Shown here: piece by piece, positions 1 to 12,364 of the stretch
How the letters are laid out: the number at the start of each line of letters is the position of its first letter
Numbering within the stretch: the first letter of the stretch is position 1
Assembly (NCBI GenBank): GCA_008973525.1
Contig: WACJ01000465.1
Coordinates: 32,749 to 96,748, forward strand
DNA from: Stenopsyche tienmushanensis
Taxonomy: Eukaryota > Arthropoda > Insecta > Trichoptera > Stenopsychidae
Direction: 5' to 3'
DNA: 64,000 nucleotides
Position numbers and translations under genes: made by a program
The notes under the pieces: generated by a model
Databases searched by the model: none
Seen by the model: the letters and a program-made list of their open reading frames with translations, nothing else
Told to the model about the DNA's origin: nothing

Positions 1-1357
1 CTTCAATTTAGCGACAAATGTATTTCAATAATGCGATATTTATTTCAAAAATAATCCACTGTCTTTTGAGAATCTGAAAGTGCTTAATATTGAAGGTACA
101 TATATACTACTTTGATCAATGTGAATATCTTGCTCATACAACTTCATGAGTTAACAAGAGGGCAAAAGGTGCTATTGAGGTATCATAACTCTCTATACCC
201 AATAATTTTCTTACATTCAGACGACTGTACACACCCACTGCGAAAGACAATCATTTTCATTAAGACATCTGTCTATTTCTTCATTTGCATCGACATTTAC
301 ATTTTGAAATATCACTGTAAATGTTCAAACTCATTGAATTATTGGTCAAAACCGAATTTAATTCCTTGCGATATAAATTCGCCTAAATGAATTACAAAGT
401 AAACGCTATAACACGACTTAAAAAAATAAGAACGCAATTTATTCAATTCTTAATGTCCATTTAGCTCGCTGGATGGTTACACTTTAATGCATGCAGTATC
501 TTCCTACACCACTGATGTCTATCGTCTTAAGAGATATCCTCTGAGATTTTGTTGAGTTCATTAAGTCCTTTTTTATATAAAAAAGCCACGAAAACCTGCT
601 TCGTAATGTGAATTTATACAAAGGATATAAATCTTGAAGCGATGAACAGCGACAGATATCCCACGTAAATTCATACAATTATTTATTTAATTTCGGTCAT
701 TAACAAGTTTGTCATTTAACTTATTTGATATCGATGCATATAATCAAGAAATAATTTGTTATATATACACTTATTGGATTTTATCTTTGAAAATATTTTG
801 AATTTGTTCCAATATTAAATCCAAGAAAAGCCTGAAAGAAGAGCGTAAGCTCTCAAAAGAAGCGTGAATCACATTTGAATGGTTATACTGAAAAACATAT
901 GTACATCTTTCAACATGGTTTTATGATATATTTGGCGATATTCTTATAAATTAGATTAATTGACTAAAATCATTCGTAATGGGCTTGATATTTTTAATTA
1001 TATCCCCTGGGCATACCCGGAATTAAGTTGAAAATTTTCAACCCATCTGTAATTTTAAAGGCTTAAATTAATCGCATTTCGTCAATAAATGCGCAATATT
1101 AAAAGGCAGAGAAGCTTTATTTTTGATTAATAATGAAATAAGATTAATTTTCTTCCGAAGCTTGAGTGATTTATGTAAAGATCGTAATACAAATCTATCG
1201 ATTTTATGATTATTCTAATGATTCATTATGTTAAGCATTCGGTTGAGAAAATCTGCTTATTCTTCCAGAGATTTGGATATCATAGATTGTGTGAACATAA
1301 TTGTATGAGTATGAAGCGAGGTAAATTTTATACCATCAATATTGTCCGTACAATGAA
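1..1357. other. A+T-rich sequence without a recognisable gene
   Basis: Only short chance open frames of 60-90 codons occur here. I recognise no domain, splice pattern or repeat shared with the rest of the window. Confidence 0.5.
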
Positions 1358-1643
1358 TTAAGGCGTCTTCTCACTTTAGGCGCTTCAAAAATAGGCTATT
1401 TTCACGATTTTTTTTCGAGGATTTTCGCTAAAAATTATGAGATAAAATGGATCTTATGTAATAAACACATCTTTCAAGTATATGAAAAAAAAATATTTTT
1501 ATTTTTTTGAACAATTATTATAATAAAACAGTAGCATCGAAAAACCCGTGTAGAAATGTTATGTTCGTGGCTTGTTGATGGTATCTTCGAGATGGGTCAT
1601 TTGAAACAAAAAAATAAAACAGTTTTAGATTCAGTATATCAGT

Positions 1644-1804
1644 GGCTATAGCGCATATCATAAGATTTTTGATATTTGCGAAAATAACAAAATGGCGCAC
1701 GTTTTACGAAAAAGTAAAAAAAACGCGTTTTTTTTTGCAGTTTTTTGTAAAAAAAAATTACTTAAAATCAAAATTTCAAAAATCTGATGATATGTGCTAT
1801 AGCC
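1644..1804. repeat. Internal inverted repeat of the 0.93-kb element
   Basis: The segment 1644-1677 (starting GGCTATAGCGCATAT) is nearly the reverse complement of 1771-1804 (ending GTGCTATAGCC), separated by about 93 bases. The same pair is present in the other copy around 53880-54040. Confidence 0.7.
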
Positions 1805-1919
1805 ATAACTATGAAGAATATGTCATTCAAATTTCATGACAATCGGCTGGATAGTTTCCGAAATTTCATCAACAAGCGACCGAAAAACCTTGTTTTGAGA
1901 TAAACGCGTTTAAAGTTTT

Positions 1920-2125
1920 GGTTGCAGAAAAATTGCCCAGACACAGCTGTTGAAACACTCGTTGTTATTTTGGGTATTTCCTCCGAAGATCTTCATAAAT
2001 TGGTTTCAAAACCTCGTGAACATCCTCAGCTAGAGCAGAAGGATGTTTAAAATTTTCTATCTGATTGTTTTTCACCACTTTCTTGTACTTGCACCATGAG
2101 TCTGAATAATACGTATGCAGCCGGG
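1920..2125 (-). pseudogene. Broken Mutator-like transposase fragment in copy 1
   Basis: Reading the minus strand from about 2125 downward, one frame gives a run beginning SDSWCKYKK and including LKPIYEDL, then hits a stop. After a one-step frame change near 1970 it continues as TQNNNECFNSCVW. Both pieces match, by memory of the family, the conserved core of the arthropod Mutator-like transposase domain, where a Trp-Cys-x-Tyr segment precedes a KPIYxxL helix and a TQNxNExFNxxxW motif. A further stop follows soon after. The usual protein is several hundred residues, so only the middle third survives, out of frame. The second copy at 54140-54355 has the same breaks, so the damage predates their spread. 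Confidence 0.65.
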
Positions 2126-2285
2126 TGCTCTCAGGTAGTCACCTAACGGTCGCCCAAAAATGTAGTTAGACTCTTCCGATCTTTCTGAAATTTCAATATA
2201 ACATTTTTGAAGATATGTACTTTCAAAATTTAAAATAAAATAAAAATCGATTTTTTTAAATTTGTAAAGTGAGAAGACGCCTTAA

Positions 2286-4266
2286 GCCGGCCTGATTGCC
2301 ATAAATTCAGTGATGTTAATAAAATATTGCTGAAATATGATTTTTTTGGAAGTTGCTTTTTAGCTGTCAAACGTAGGAAAATATTTTATTTCAGGTTCGT
2401 TTAATATCTTATGTAGAACGTTTTTACATGGAATTCCATGTGAGAATCGACTTGCGTTTAAATACCTCCTTTGATTAAAATTTTATAACTGATCATTACC
2501 CTAAATGAACACTATTTTAGAAAGCTAGCAGACACATACACTTGACAAGCTGTCACTCTGATAGATGCAGACACACTAAAATAAGAATATGTATGTAACA
2601 TGTCAAGATATTTTATAATATCTTCAAATTTGTACCCATACATTTCTTCGCATTTTGATAAACTTGTAAAATTTTATATGCGTAATAAAACAATAATTAG
2701 CGAATCAATAGCGACAATCGTATTTAGATGACTTTTTCTTTATATTTAAACAGAAATGACATGAAGTGGGTAAGATCCTGAATTCGATTTTTCTCATAAT
2801 CTCATGACGACGATGAAATTTTCACGATCTGAATAAAAGACTTCATTGACAAAAACATGTACTAATCAACCATCATTTGAAGAACAGCAATAATTCCTTG
2901 ATTTTTTTTTTCTAATAAAGGATAGTCTTTAGTATGTAAGAATAAACTGATTCTTATCATATTATATAAATGGTGGAAGATAAATTGTGACGTCTGGCAT
3001 AGAATCTGCCTAAAAAATTTGGAATCGGCTAATAAATTAGATTTTTTTAATAAATTAGTTTTCATGCTGTCATGCTGGGTCGCCTATGGACAATAATAGC
3101 AACAATCATTTAAATGAACCAAAAATATTAATTAAAAAGTCTCTCGTTGATTGCCCACATTTGATAGCGGATATGGCGTCAAATATACTTGGGCAACCCT
3201 TATGGCTCAAATTTTCATTGAAATTGATTCAAAACGTTTTTGGTGAAAGATGTTTGAGGAAATAAAGTCAATTTATAAATCCTCGATTAAATCCATGTCA
3301 AATTTGAATTGCTGCTGTGAACACAAGCCTTTCAACTCACCGTCATCACACAGCTTGTCGTTTCGAGCCTCTACAAGCAGTTAGGACTTAGACGATAGCA
3401 GCCAAAATAAAAGAGTCGGCTTAAAAGCAACCCATTCAACATTGTAACGAGATAAAGCTGATTGTTTTCCATTTAGGCTCGCACAAATGAGCGCGCACTC
3501 GAGAAGGTGGAGTTGTCAACTTTATGGCCGGCGCTGGGCAATTATGTTTTATGTAAATGATCGAACGCGAAGATATGCCTTTGGAAAGTTTGCTTTTGTT
3601 CGATTAGTGGCCACCCACTCCATTATCGTTTATCACCGGCGACAGCACCATTATTATTATGAATTTATTTTATTGAATTAAACGAACGATAAAGGGTGGC
3701 GCCACAATCACAGCGGCACCAATATTTGCGATAAATCACTCCGATGCCAGGGCCGCACCACCCGATCATGCAACGGATATGACAGCCCTTATCGCGATGC
3801 CGACTTCGGTATTGACTATTCAAATGCCAGCTAATTTCAGGTGCCCGCGGCTCATTACATCGGTGACTCCATCCATAATAATTTAAATAATAGACACCAT
3901 TACGTGAGAGATGTTGACAGATGATTCCAGTCTCCTTACGGCCGCAAACGGTTCCATCAGCACAAATTACTTTAAGCAGCTCGAGGATAAGTAAATTTAA
4001 TTGACCCTCTCTTAATCCAGAGACTTGGCGAGACATCGCTAGTCACAGTCTGAGAGATACACTAATTACTATTTATGAACATCGAGCTGAAGTAAGATAA
4101 ATCTACTCAATTATATTCATCAAGCCCACAAAACCATATTTGCAGACCAGACGATCCCATAACTTCTTTAACAGAGTTCAAAAACTGCGAGTATGAAATC
4201 ATTTTTCAGCTTCTTATGACTACTAAAGAGGTCTGTGACAAATTATAATTAATTTGGGGGCGTATG
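2286..4266. other. Unassigned sequence with a less A+T-rich island at about 3.3-4.0 kb
   Basis: No gene recognised. The part from about 3300 to 4030 is visibly richer in G+C and of higher complexity than its flanks. It contains a TTTATGGCC word near 3522, the kind of site bound by Caudal/Abd-B-type homeodomains. A regulatory role is only a guess. Confidence 0.3.
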
Positions 4267-5208
4267 TAGGGAATCCAATCCCGAGCCAAAATTTCGATCC
4301 CGGGATTTCAGGATTCCATTAGACAATCCCGGGACCAGTCCTGGGATCCCGGGATTGGGATTTTCAATATTTTAAGAAATTACCTTAATGAATTTGATAA
4401 AAAATTACTAATAAGTCCATTTGTTTAATATAAAAAATCACTTGAAGGCCAAAGAATTTTATTTATTTAAGAAAAGATAAAAATACAATTTAAAAATAGA
4501 AAAATAAAACACTAAAAAATTCAAATATTATTTTGAAAATATGCCCGAAGTAACATTAACATTAAACATTAGTGTTTCGTCATTTAGTCGGGATCTGATT
4601 TTGAAAGTCAGGCAACTAGCTGCTGAAAATGCATGCTCAGCTTCCACACTCGTTGGAGGTAACGTCATCAGATATTTAAATTCTAATTCGAGTTGATGAC
4701 CGCGTGAGCCCTCATTTTCGCATAACACCATCAATGTGACTGATAAAATTCCTTTCTGCCGAGACACGGACTAAAGCTCGCAAAATACCCGATTTCCCGA
4801 CAAATTATTTATTTCCGTCACTGCAGATTAATACTTATATCCTATAATACTTTGATGTGATTCGTAATTATATTACGGAGGAATACAAAAATTCTGAACC
4901 CCGTATCTATCATATTTCATATCGATATTCCCATTACTCATCGAGGTGTAGTAAATACATCACCGGTGGGGAAGGTAAATATAACAATTTGAAAAACATA
5001 CATGTACGCTATATATGTATACATAGATTAGATAGTTACTGCTTCTATGCATCGCCTATGTTCGCCAATTAGTGATTACGCCACTGTTTCCAAGCGTCCA
5101 GATTTCGTCGGGAATGTTTCGATTTAGTAGCCTTCATCGTGTTGGTGAGGTGTACGATTTCTGTTAGATAAAAATTTCAATCCCGGGATTCTTAAGTACC
5201 TAAAACTG
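4267..5208 (-). mobile_element. hAT deletion derivative, copy 1 (right end truncated)
   Basis: The left end TAGGGAATCCAATCCCG matches the left end of copy 2 (13974) and the right end of copy 3 in inverse. Subterminal stretches are built from repeated ATCCCGGGAT words. The body aligns with copies 2-4 through the 79-codon frame and the ACCGGTGRGG segment. The far end stops at CCTAAAACTGT without the terminal repeat present in copy 2, so this copy is truncated there. Confidence 0.8.
4528..4767 (-). pseudogene. hAT transposase C-terminal (dimerisation) fragment, copy 1
   Basis: The 79-residue minus-strand frame contains LPPTSVEAEHAFSAAS followed by KIRSRLNDETL. This is the hallmark of the hATC dimerisation region at the C-terminus of hAT transposases, normally PPTSVEAERAFSxxG...KxRxRLxxxxL. 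A full hAT transposase is about 500-700 residues; the BED zinc finger and the catalytic RNase-H-like region are absent. The usual Arg after EAE is His here, as in no other copy in the window. It is therefore a leftover last exon or 3' end rather than a working transposase. All four copies keep this frame open. Confidence 0.75.
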
Positions 5209-8200
5209 TATATTTAATACTTTTTATATAAAAAAATGTTAAAAAATCGATCACTTTTAGGCTCAACAAGGCAGAAGCGTTCCTTAAACGGCAGCAACTC
5301 ACCGGTGAGTCGCTATGTTTCTTCACAGAAAAAAACATAGTTTAGTACCTAAAAAATATTAGGCTAGGAACGCTTATTGGTGAATCCAAAAGTGTTTTAA
5401 AATTTTAATAGATCTTGGTGTCTCAATTTTATTTTTGAATAAATTCAACAGATCTCATCAGGGATGTCCATTGGATGATCTTTGCTACGTAACTGAATCT
5501 ATTTTGGGGTAAAAAAAACAGTTCTTATTAGTATTGCAATGGCGTCTATATAATATTAACAATATATTTAAAAAATCATGTGTTGCGATAATCCTGAACA
5601 AGAAATGTCCAAAACTCGTAAATGATCTATCTATCTGGATCAATAGAATTCAACCGCCGTACATGTACAGTCATACTAATATAAGGGTAAATGTCTTGTT
5701 TGGTCGAGTAGAATACGATTATTTGAATATGATCATTAAGCAGGATAGAATTATTGTCGAGCGTCACTCATGAGCGTCCCTACATGACTTTATTAACCCA
5801 CTGGATACTAAGCAACAATATATCGTCGATTGTTAAACTAACGATGACTGTAAACAACAGACAAGATGCTCAAATATGAATATGTTCTGTGCGTCAGGGT
5901 ATCAGTGTTTAACCTTGTACGTTAGCGCGATCAAACAAGAGACAGAAGGATAGCAAACAAGATTTCGTACATCAAAAAACATCGTAGCAGCCAAAGGATT
6001 AATCGTCCATATGTTTAATCTTCCAGAAGCAGGAAATCAGGTTAAACCTGTATCGATACGATCGTTCGAAAATATTAAATCGAGTATTAGGGCATGAATA
6101 TGGAAGTACTTTAACTGAAATCGTTTAAAAAATATATTTTTACCATTACTTTTGATTATCATATTTTTTTTATGTAAATGCTAATTTTGATCAGGAATAA
6201 GATAAATAAACAAGAACAACGACTTCTTGAGCATTATTCCAAGTTGACTATTTATACATGTGTCCAGCATACACCACGTACAGTATTATGTTACTCATGA
6301 ATTGTTTGTAAAGGGCTTCTATCAATTATTGCCATTAGCATGTCTTTTCTATGCGTCCGGGTCCATAGTCGGATAGGGCCCTGTGAATTATGCGGCAGGC
6401 CCTCCGTGACGGCAGCTGGCTGCCTCGGCATCACTGCAAGGTGTCCGTTGTTTATGATGATGATTCGCGAGGAGCTTTTATCTTGATTGGCCGATCTTCC
6501 CCTTCCAGCATCTTTCGAACACCTCTCATCTACCATCCGGCCCTTCCTTGACCCTCTGCTCCATCATTGATAAATTTATTATTCGCCTCGGGGCATTCAC
6601 GTACGGACCGGTTAACCAGCGACACTCAAATACACATTTACATTTCAGCTTTCCCAGTTGATATTTACCATTCGCAAGGGACATGGAATATCCCGATTTG
6701 AACGAAAGCGGACGCCAAAATATCTCATGAATATTTAACTACGCCTCAAATCTTAGAGACGTAATAAAAAAAGACATTCATACGAAATTTACATACAACA
6801 AGAGTCGACAAACTACTGGCGTACGGATAAAAACGAGAAACATTCATCATCCTTCGAGATCCTTATCGACATCCTTCAGGAAGTATTTACAATTCAAATC
6901 AGCGCCCATTCCTCGTGCATTTCTCGAACAATAAAGGCAATGACAGCCATCGGGCTAATTTCTTTATCCCGACATTATTCAACTTGTGACCCAATTATTT
7001 CCATATGGACTTACAACATGAGTTCCATGCTAATGACGAAAAAAGAATCAAATATAAGTCATCAATCAAAGTCACATTTGGAAATTGAATAAAGCTATTA
7101 TATTAAATAACGATTTTATATTTTTTTAAGTCCTGATTAGTTTTACATTTTTTACAGTTTTACATAAATTCTTGAATAAAACCAGTTTATTATAATTTTG
7201 CAGTGAATTATATTCAATGTTGCATCTGGGAGAACAAATAATTCTCATTAATACAACAGTACAACTGTTCAAACATATCTCATTCTCGGACTCTATTTCT
7301 GAGGGAGTTGATTTACAGGTGATATTCTTAATCGAGAATCTTCTATAAATTCAATACCTAAATCATAACGTGTTGCAATTAGGTAATAAAAACAATCGAC
7401 TCATAATTGTATCAATCTAAGCTAATGGCCGTGCAATGTTCAGATAATATATCTGAGGTCTCCGAAAGTGCTTTCTTCGCCAATGGCGAAACTTGCCTTT
7501 CCAACAGAGTGAACACATCAAGTATATTGTTTTGCTAATTACAAATCGATTAATCTGAGCAACAACGTTTATTCGAAGCAGGAGGAGCAAAGTTTGAGAA
7601 TCGATCTTGGGTGATGGCTTTCGGTTTCGTTGTAATTACAGAGGTAGTCGAGCCGAGGGACTGACAGCATGGGGAGGTAGTTGCTCGTATCCCAAAGAAT
7701 GAAGCATATGGTTAACGGGTCAATACAACCTCATCGGGAACTGATCACGCAGATTGGTGTTTTCATGCTGTTAACTAATCGAATATAACCGACCCTTTCG
7801 GAATCATTACTGTCTTATCGATTATGGATGTAATCATATCGGAGATTAAAGACCCTCAACGTCATTCTGCCAACGAACCCAAATCGGGGCTACCAATGAG
7901 TATATACATCGACATCGTATACAGGAATCTAATGAACGTAAAGGATAAATCCTATTTTTTTATGGATCGTTTGGAAATTATAAACGAGAAAATGAACACC
8001 CTTATACGACGTCTTATAATATGTTTCTTATGAACAATTTTTATTTTGCAGATGCGACATGTTGGATTTATCTGTAATTGGCTTTTCTTATTTATGATCA
8101 ATTGTTTCGAAACAGAATGCAAACTTATGTATATAACAGAAGTGCATTTTCAACAAAATGGGTTGGCTTTTTACCGACTTATTAGCTTGAATAATTCACT

Positions 8201-9525
8201 GTCGCAATTTACGAATCGCAATTGTTCACTGTAGGAATTGACGCAATAGGAAGAAATTCAGAATCCAGCCATTTTTCAATAAACTTGGTACGATAAAAAC
8301 GAAGATTTACCAAAGGTTTCATAATTTAGACTATAAAGACATTTCAAACATTAATGTCTTATAAATATGTAATATATTTGAGAATAATGCATGTAGTTTA
8401 AATGGAAGGATAGTGGTTTTATCAAGCATACTGAACTGTATTCTTTTATGCAGCAAACTACTCTGATTCTTCCATCCCCCCATCGGAGTCCTTAACATAA
8501 TAGGGTGAAAATACCAATTCGTGAAAAAAAAACTCCTCAAATATATACACAGTCTATTTTTACTGATTGCACCGAAACTAAAGAAGAGGAAGATAAGTTG
8601 GTTCAAGGTCCTATCAAAGATTTAAGAGCAAACATATAGGCACGAGCAGAAAGTTAGGGCAAAGTCGCGACGGCAGAATTTACGACCTGTCCAATAGCGG
8701 GAGAAAAAAAGGAATAATTTACAAGAAATATTCAAATGAGGGGGATCACGCTGGAAATGCGAAGATCTTCGCCTGCATTGTCTTCGGCGGTGCTTGCGCT
8801 TATTTTACCTGGAGCAGCCGTGGCCAACATTCGCTCAGAAATTTGTGTCCAATAATTGTTTTTTTCCGTTATTGTTTTCTGCAAATCGGTAACAATAGTC
8901 GAAATTCGACATGTTCAAATAATTGTTTTCTGCATTTGGAGTGTCTTCACCAGACTGAATGTATCAATAGAGTGCAGCTCTTTGATTGAAAACTAAAATG
9001 CTCCCCCAATGGATTCTCCTCGGAGTTTTACTTTTATTGTTGATCTTGTTCAAATTACAGGATTCACTTTATCCGGGGCAAAGCATTGACGTGCTGTTGT
9101 TACTCCTGTATGTTTAGCTTTGAATAAACACAACCCCTTCAACGGTGGCCTTTTATTTTCCTTCCGACATTCTATCTACACAACTGATGCACAGTTATTA
9201 TTTTTAAAAAATGTCTCAGAAAAAATGTATTTTACACAAAGTAATATTCATTGAATAATAAAATAATTTATCAAATCAATCAATTATCGAAGAAATGTAG
9301 CCAAAAAATATATTAAACGAAAAAATCGTTTTTTTTATTTTATTTTATAAACTGTTAGTAAAACTATTCAAGAATATGTTTTCAAAGTTTCATAACAAAA
9401 TTCAGATTATTTCCGATGTTATGAGCACTATACTGAACGCAAATCGGTGCTGGTGCACGCGACATGGTTGATATAGTTTCGGCAGAGCGTCGGTTATCAT
9501 CAGTTAGCTTTGGCCTTCCTAGCAT
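5209..9525. other. Unassigned intergenic sequence
   Basis: No gene or repeat family recognised over most of this stretch. Higher-complexity islands lie at about 6290-7030, 7440-7800 and 8640-9180. The stretch around 5890-5970 shares the phrases GTCAGGGTATCAGTGTTTAA and TACGTTAGCGCGATCAAA with 33960-34020, so it includes a small dispersed repeat. Confidence 0.35.
5890..5970. repeat. Short dispersed repeat, partner at about 33960-34020
   Basis: Two near-identical words occur in the same order and orientation at both places: GTCAGGGTATCAGTGTTTAA, then TACGTTAGCGCGATCAAA. The spacing differs because the 34-kb copy has an extra stretch between the words. Element type unknown. Confidence 0.5.
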
Positions 9526-10165
9526 GTGTTGAAAGTTAGAAGTCAAAATATAATCTTATCTAAAAGAAAAAAGGATACTGCAGACCAACGTATTAAACCA
9601 TGTAACAGATCCTTCCGTGGAAACCGACACACTAAGAATCAATCAAGATTTAGTGAAGATGCAAGTGCCAGTAAAAAAAAGCTAAAACGCTTAGAACTGA
9701 ACATGAAGCATACTCTTCTCCATTACACCACGACCTTCAAAAATAAATTCTTCCAATATATATAAGATTTATCGAAATATTAATTACTGAAGAGATGCTT
9801 AGGTGGTCACATGCAGAATGCAAACGAAAGTTTCATCTCGACGTTTGGCTCCAAAACATCTACGTTCTGACGTAAAAGTAATCGAGACTGCAGCATTTTT
9901 GGCTTTTGTCTTATTCAATGAAGGGAATTCAGCACTTATAATGATAATGAATGAGCTGAAAGTAGATGTTGGCTCGCATAGCTTTAATTATGCACGAAAA
10001 TGGATGAACAGCGCGTCAACTGACAGAATAGACGCAAACCAAGGAAGCTCGAAAGGAGGAGATGCAAGCTCAAGAATATACGTATAAAGAAGAAGAAAGA
10101 TTGCTATATGATTCTGGAATAGCTTACTACCCACTAGGTAGTTTTTACCATTTATTACCGCCTTA
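9526..10165 (+). pseudogene. Mutator-like/Kolobok-like transposase remnant (N- and C-terminal parts)
   Basis: The first frame (9526-9765) contains RSFRGNRHTKNQ followed by SASKKKLKRLE, resembling the basic N-terminal tail of arthropod Mutator-like transposases (typically SFHGNxxT, then a Ser/Lys-rich stretch). The second frame (9803-10087) contains ETAAFLAFVLFNEGNSAL and a following helix. After one frame change it ends with KEEMQAQEYTYKEEE and LLYDSGIAYYP before a stop at 10163. That is the usual end of the same family: a KEAR/KEE-rich helix and a short YGxGI tail. The central catalytic part is missing, so this is an internally deleted, frame-shifted copy. It is not a close copy of the 1.4-kb and 53.6-kb elements. 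Family recalled from memory; not verified by search. Confidence 0.6.
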
Positions 10166-10185
10166 AAATTCTCGTTTTTGGTCAT

Positions 10186-10533
10186 TCCATTTTCAATCGC
10201 GTTTTTTTAAAACATTCAAACAAATTCTTCTCTTTGAGCTAAAATTTGGATTCGACACATTAGATGATCTTGTTTTATTCTATTTTGCAGATAACTGAGG
10301 AGCAGTAAGACGATGATTTCTTTCGGACGATAATAAGATGAAGTTATCCTCGGCATCCGTAATAGATTTTGGACGGTCCGGTCTTTTCTTGTCGTCCAAA
10401 ATTCCCGATGTCTTCTAATAATATAATAAATCTTTTTTTTTAGCAATTTATTGGAATAATAAGATGAAACGATTTGTTTAAAAACACCATCATACACCCA
10501 TTGGAAAGGAGATAGTAAGAATGATACTATGTA
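10186..10533. other. Unassigned A+T-rich spacer
   Basis: No gene recognised. This may include the 3' non-coding end of the transposase remnant just upstream. Confidence 0.35.
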
Positions 10534-11087
10534 TTAACCTTTTCGTTAGTGAGCAAATTTAAAATCGATGAAGTCGTTGATGTCATAATCGCTTTACGCC
10601 GATTACTTTCTGTCAGCTCCCAATCAGCGTAAGACAATCTTCAATTCGAAGCAAAGTCAATTGTAAATAAACATTTGATAACATACAAGATCGCGTCATT
10701 TCGTTACATAAACAATGCACAAAAAATCGATTCCTTTGCTCCTCCTTTAGAAAGAAATGATAATTGGACAAAGACTCATTCAACACGCAGCGAAGAACAG
10801 CAAGCAGTTAAATAAACAAACACTCTTGATAACACACAATATTCGGTCGTTTCTTTGCGTAAACAAATAACACACTTGAAATCGAAATCATTATAAGTGG
10901 ATAAATTTGGGCTTAACGATCTATACAATCATGCGATGCATATGAAGAAGCTATCCGTCTCAGTCTCCCGAACTGCGCTAAGTTCTCTCTGTCTCTGTCC
11001 GCCTCGGAGCTTCAATGCACAAGAGTGCCCTTTCTGAATAGTGAAGGTCAAAACGGATATTTCCGTGAGTACTCATGAAACGGTTAA
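10534..11087 (+). mobile_element. Non-coding TTAA element (piggyBac-type MITE), copy C1, subfamily A end
   Basis: The copy runs from TTAACCTTTTCGTTAGTGAG to a right end reading GAGTACTCATGAAACGGTTAA. The same ~550-bp sequence occurs at 23815, 29949, 56731 and 60706, with shorter or diverged copies at 29777, 48630 and 59862. Every well-preserved copy begins and ends at TTAA, the piggyBac target and duplication, and the first bases CC(C)TTT match common piggyBac ends. No frame is conserved between copies. The ~60-codon frame containing MSTHGNIRFDLHYSER is a by-product of the repeat. Confidence 0.7.
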
Positions 11088-12204
11088 CTTTGAATTTTCT
11101 TACGTTTGTATTGCCATTCGAGAACATATTATGATATATTGTTAAGTAGAAGTGGTTTAGCATTGAAAATAAGATAAAATAAATGATTTTTATTGGTTGA
11201 TTGCTATGTTTTTACATAAAAATTGATGATTTTCTGAGCGTTTCCAAATTTAATAATGTATATAAAATATCGATCTTTCAAAAATTTCAATATTTTTCAA
11301 ATTCACTAAATCTTATTTTAAGTTTTAAATGTAAATAGTTTTATAATTTTTTTTTCTCAGCACTTGATTTACAGCCAATCGATGAATTACTAATGCTAGA
11401 CGTAGCAAATGTAAGTGTTTAAATAACCCAATGGTCCTGAATTTGAATCAGCTCTCGTACGTCAAGATTATCAGTTGAATATAATCCACCTCTGATAAAT
11501 CAAGGAAGATGACCAAGAACTGGAGGCATTCTTCGCATTTTTAATGAGGTTCCACAGACGCAATTGAGAGACCCCCGCAACCGAAGAAATGCTCGGATGA
11601 TAAATTGCATACGTCTACCCGGTAGCCGTTGTGTGCGACCCAGAGTTACGTGATTTTCGCCGCTGGGATCCCTAATGAGGCAACTCAAAACTTATGACAT
11701 CCAGAGCGTCATTTAAATATGTAATGTCAGAGAAATGTAGGTGTAATACGATACGTGGTGCGGACGTAGGTGTCACGTGTGTCTCGCCGAGACGTGTTAA
11801 ACACACACGTGGTCTTTCGCTGCAAACAACGCCACAAGCCCATGTGAGACAGACCGCAGACTTCCATTCCCAGACCGTGTTTAAGTCGATCCGGGACAAT
11901 ACCTTGGACGATGTCGAGCTTCAAAAATGATGCATCGTCTTACGGAAGTCCAAAACGCATACAATCCATCATCATACATAACCCTTTTCGGGGCGGTCTT
12001 AATTCATGGACGTGAAAGCTTCAATAGGCGACGATTCATCAAAGAATCTACCAACGCAGAGGATCATATTAATACTAAAACATGAAATATTCATTTTATT
12101 CAAAACAAATTCAAATATAACTGAAGCCATTGTGATTTCGCGTTACATGCCCTGAGCATCAATTTTTTGGGAAGAATGTAGAGAAGCGTCAAAACTTGAT
12201 TATC
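11088..12204. other. Unassigned sequence with a higher-complexity island at 11.5-12.0 kb
   Basis: The island 11500-12010 has several overlapping open frames of 60-78 codons on both strands, but none resembles a known protein. Nothing else recognised. Confidence 0.35.
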
Positions 12205-12364
12205 GTAATGCATTGACCAGAACGGATGCTACCTTAATGATTTTTTTTTTAAATACAATAAATAAAAACTTTAAATGTCTCCCTATAACATAGACAAAAT
12301 AATTAAACTGATCATTTATACCGTTTGTGTTATTCATTTTTAAAATAAGGCAGTTTCCTTGCCA
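12205..12364 (+). pseudogene. C-terminal tail of a DDE transposase, copy 1
   Basis: This stretch matches the reverse complement of 62032-62198 along its length. The plus strand reads CIDQNGCYLNDFFF, and the other copy reads CID-stop-NGGYLNDTIF. Both fit the tail of insect IS630/mariner-related DDE transposases, which often end with (N)GGHLxDxIF, by memory of the family. The remaining ~100 bases, with the shared word CCGTTTGTGTTATTCATTTT, would be the 3' non-coding end of the element. Only the tail is present. Confidence 0.5.

Larger units (their letters stand above)
1358..2285 (-). mobile_element. TTAA-flanked DNA transposon, Kolobok-like/Mutator-like, copy 1
   Basis: The element is bounded by TTAA on both sides. 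It has perfect terminal inverted repeats reading GGCGTCTTCTCACTTTA inward from each end. A second copy at 53594-54519 matches it almost base for base and also sits between TTAA sites, which fixes the boundaries. Inside are an inverted repeat pair (1644-1677 against 1771-1804) and, on the minus strand, fragments of a transposase. TTAA duplication is shared by the Kolobok and piggyBac superfamilies; the protein traces do not look like piggyBac, so I infer a Kolobok-like element. At about 0.93 kb with a broken gene it is non-autonomous. Confidence 0.8.

Noticed and set aside
10978..11163. Small open frame repeated at 23742-23924
   Set aside because: It recurs only because it lies in the TTAA element; other copies break it, so there is no sign of coding selection.
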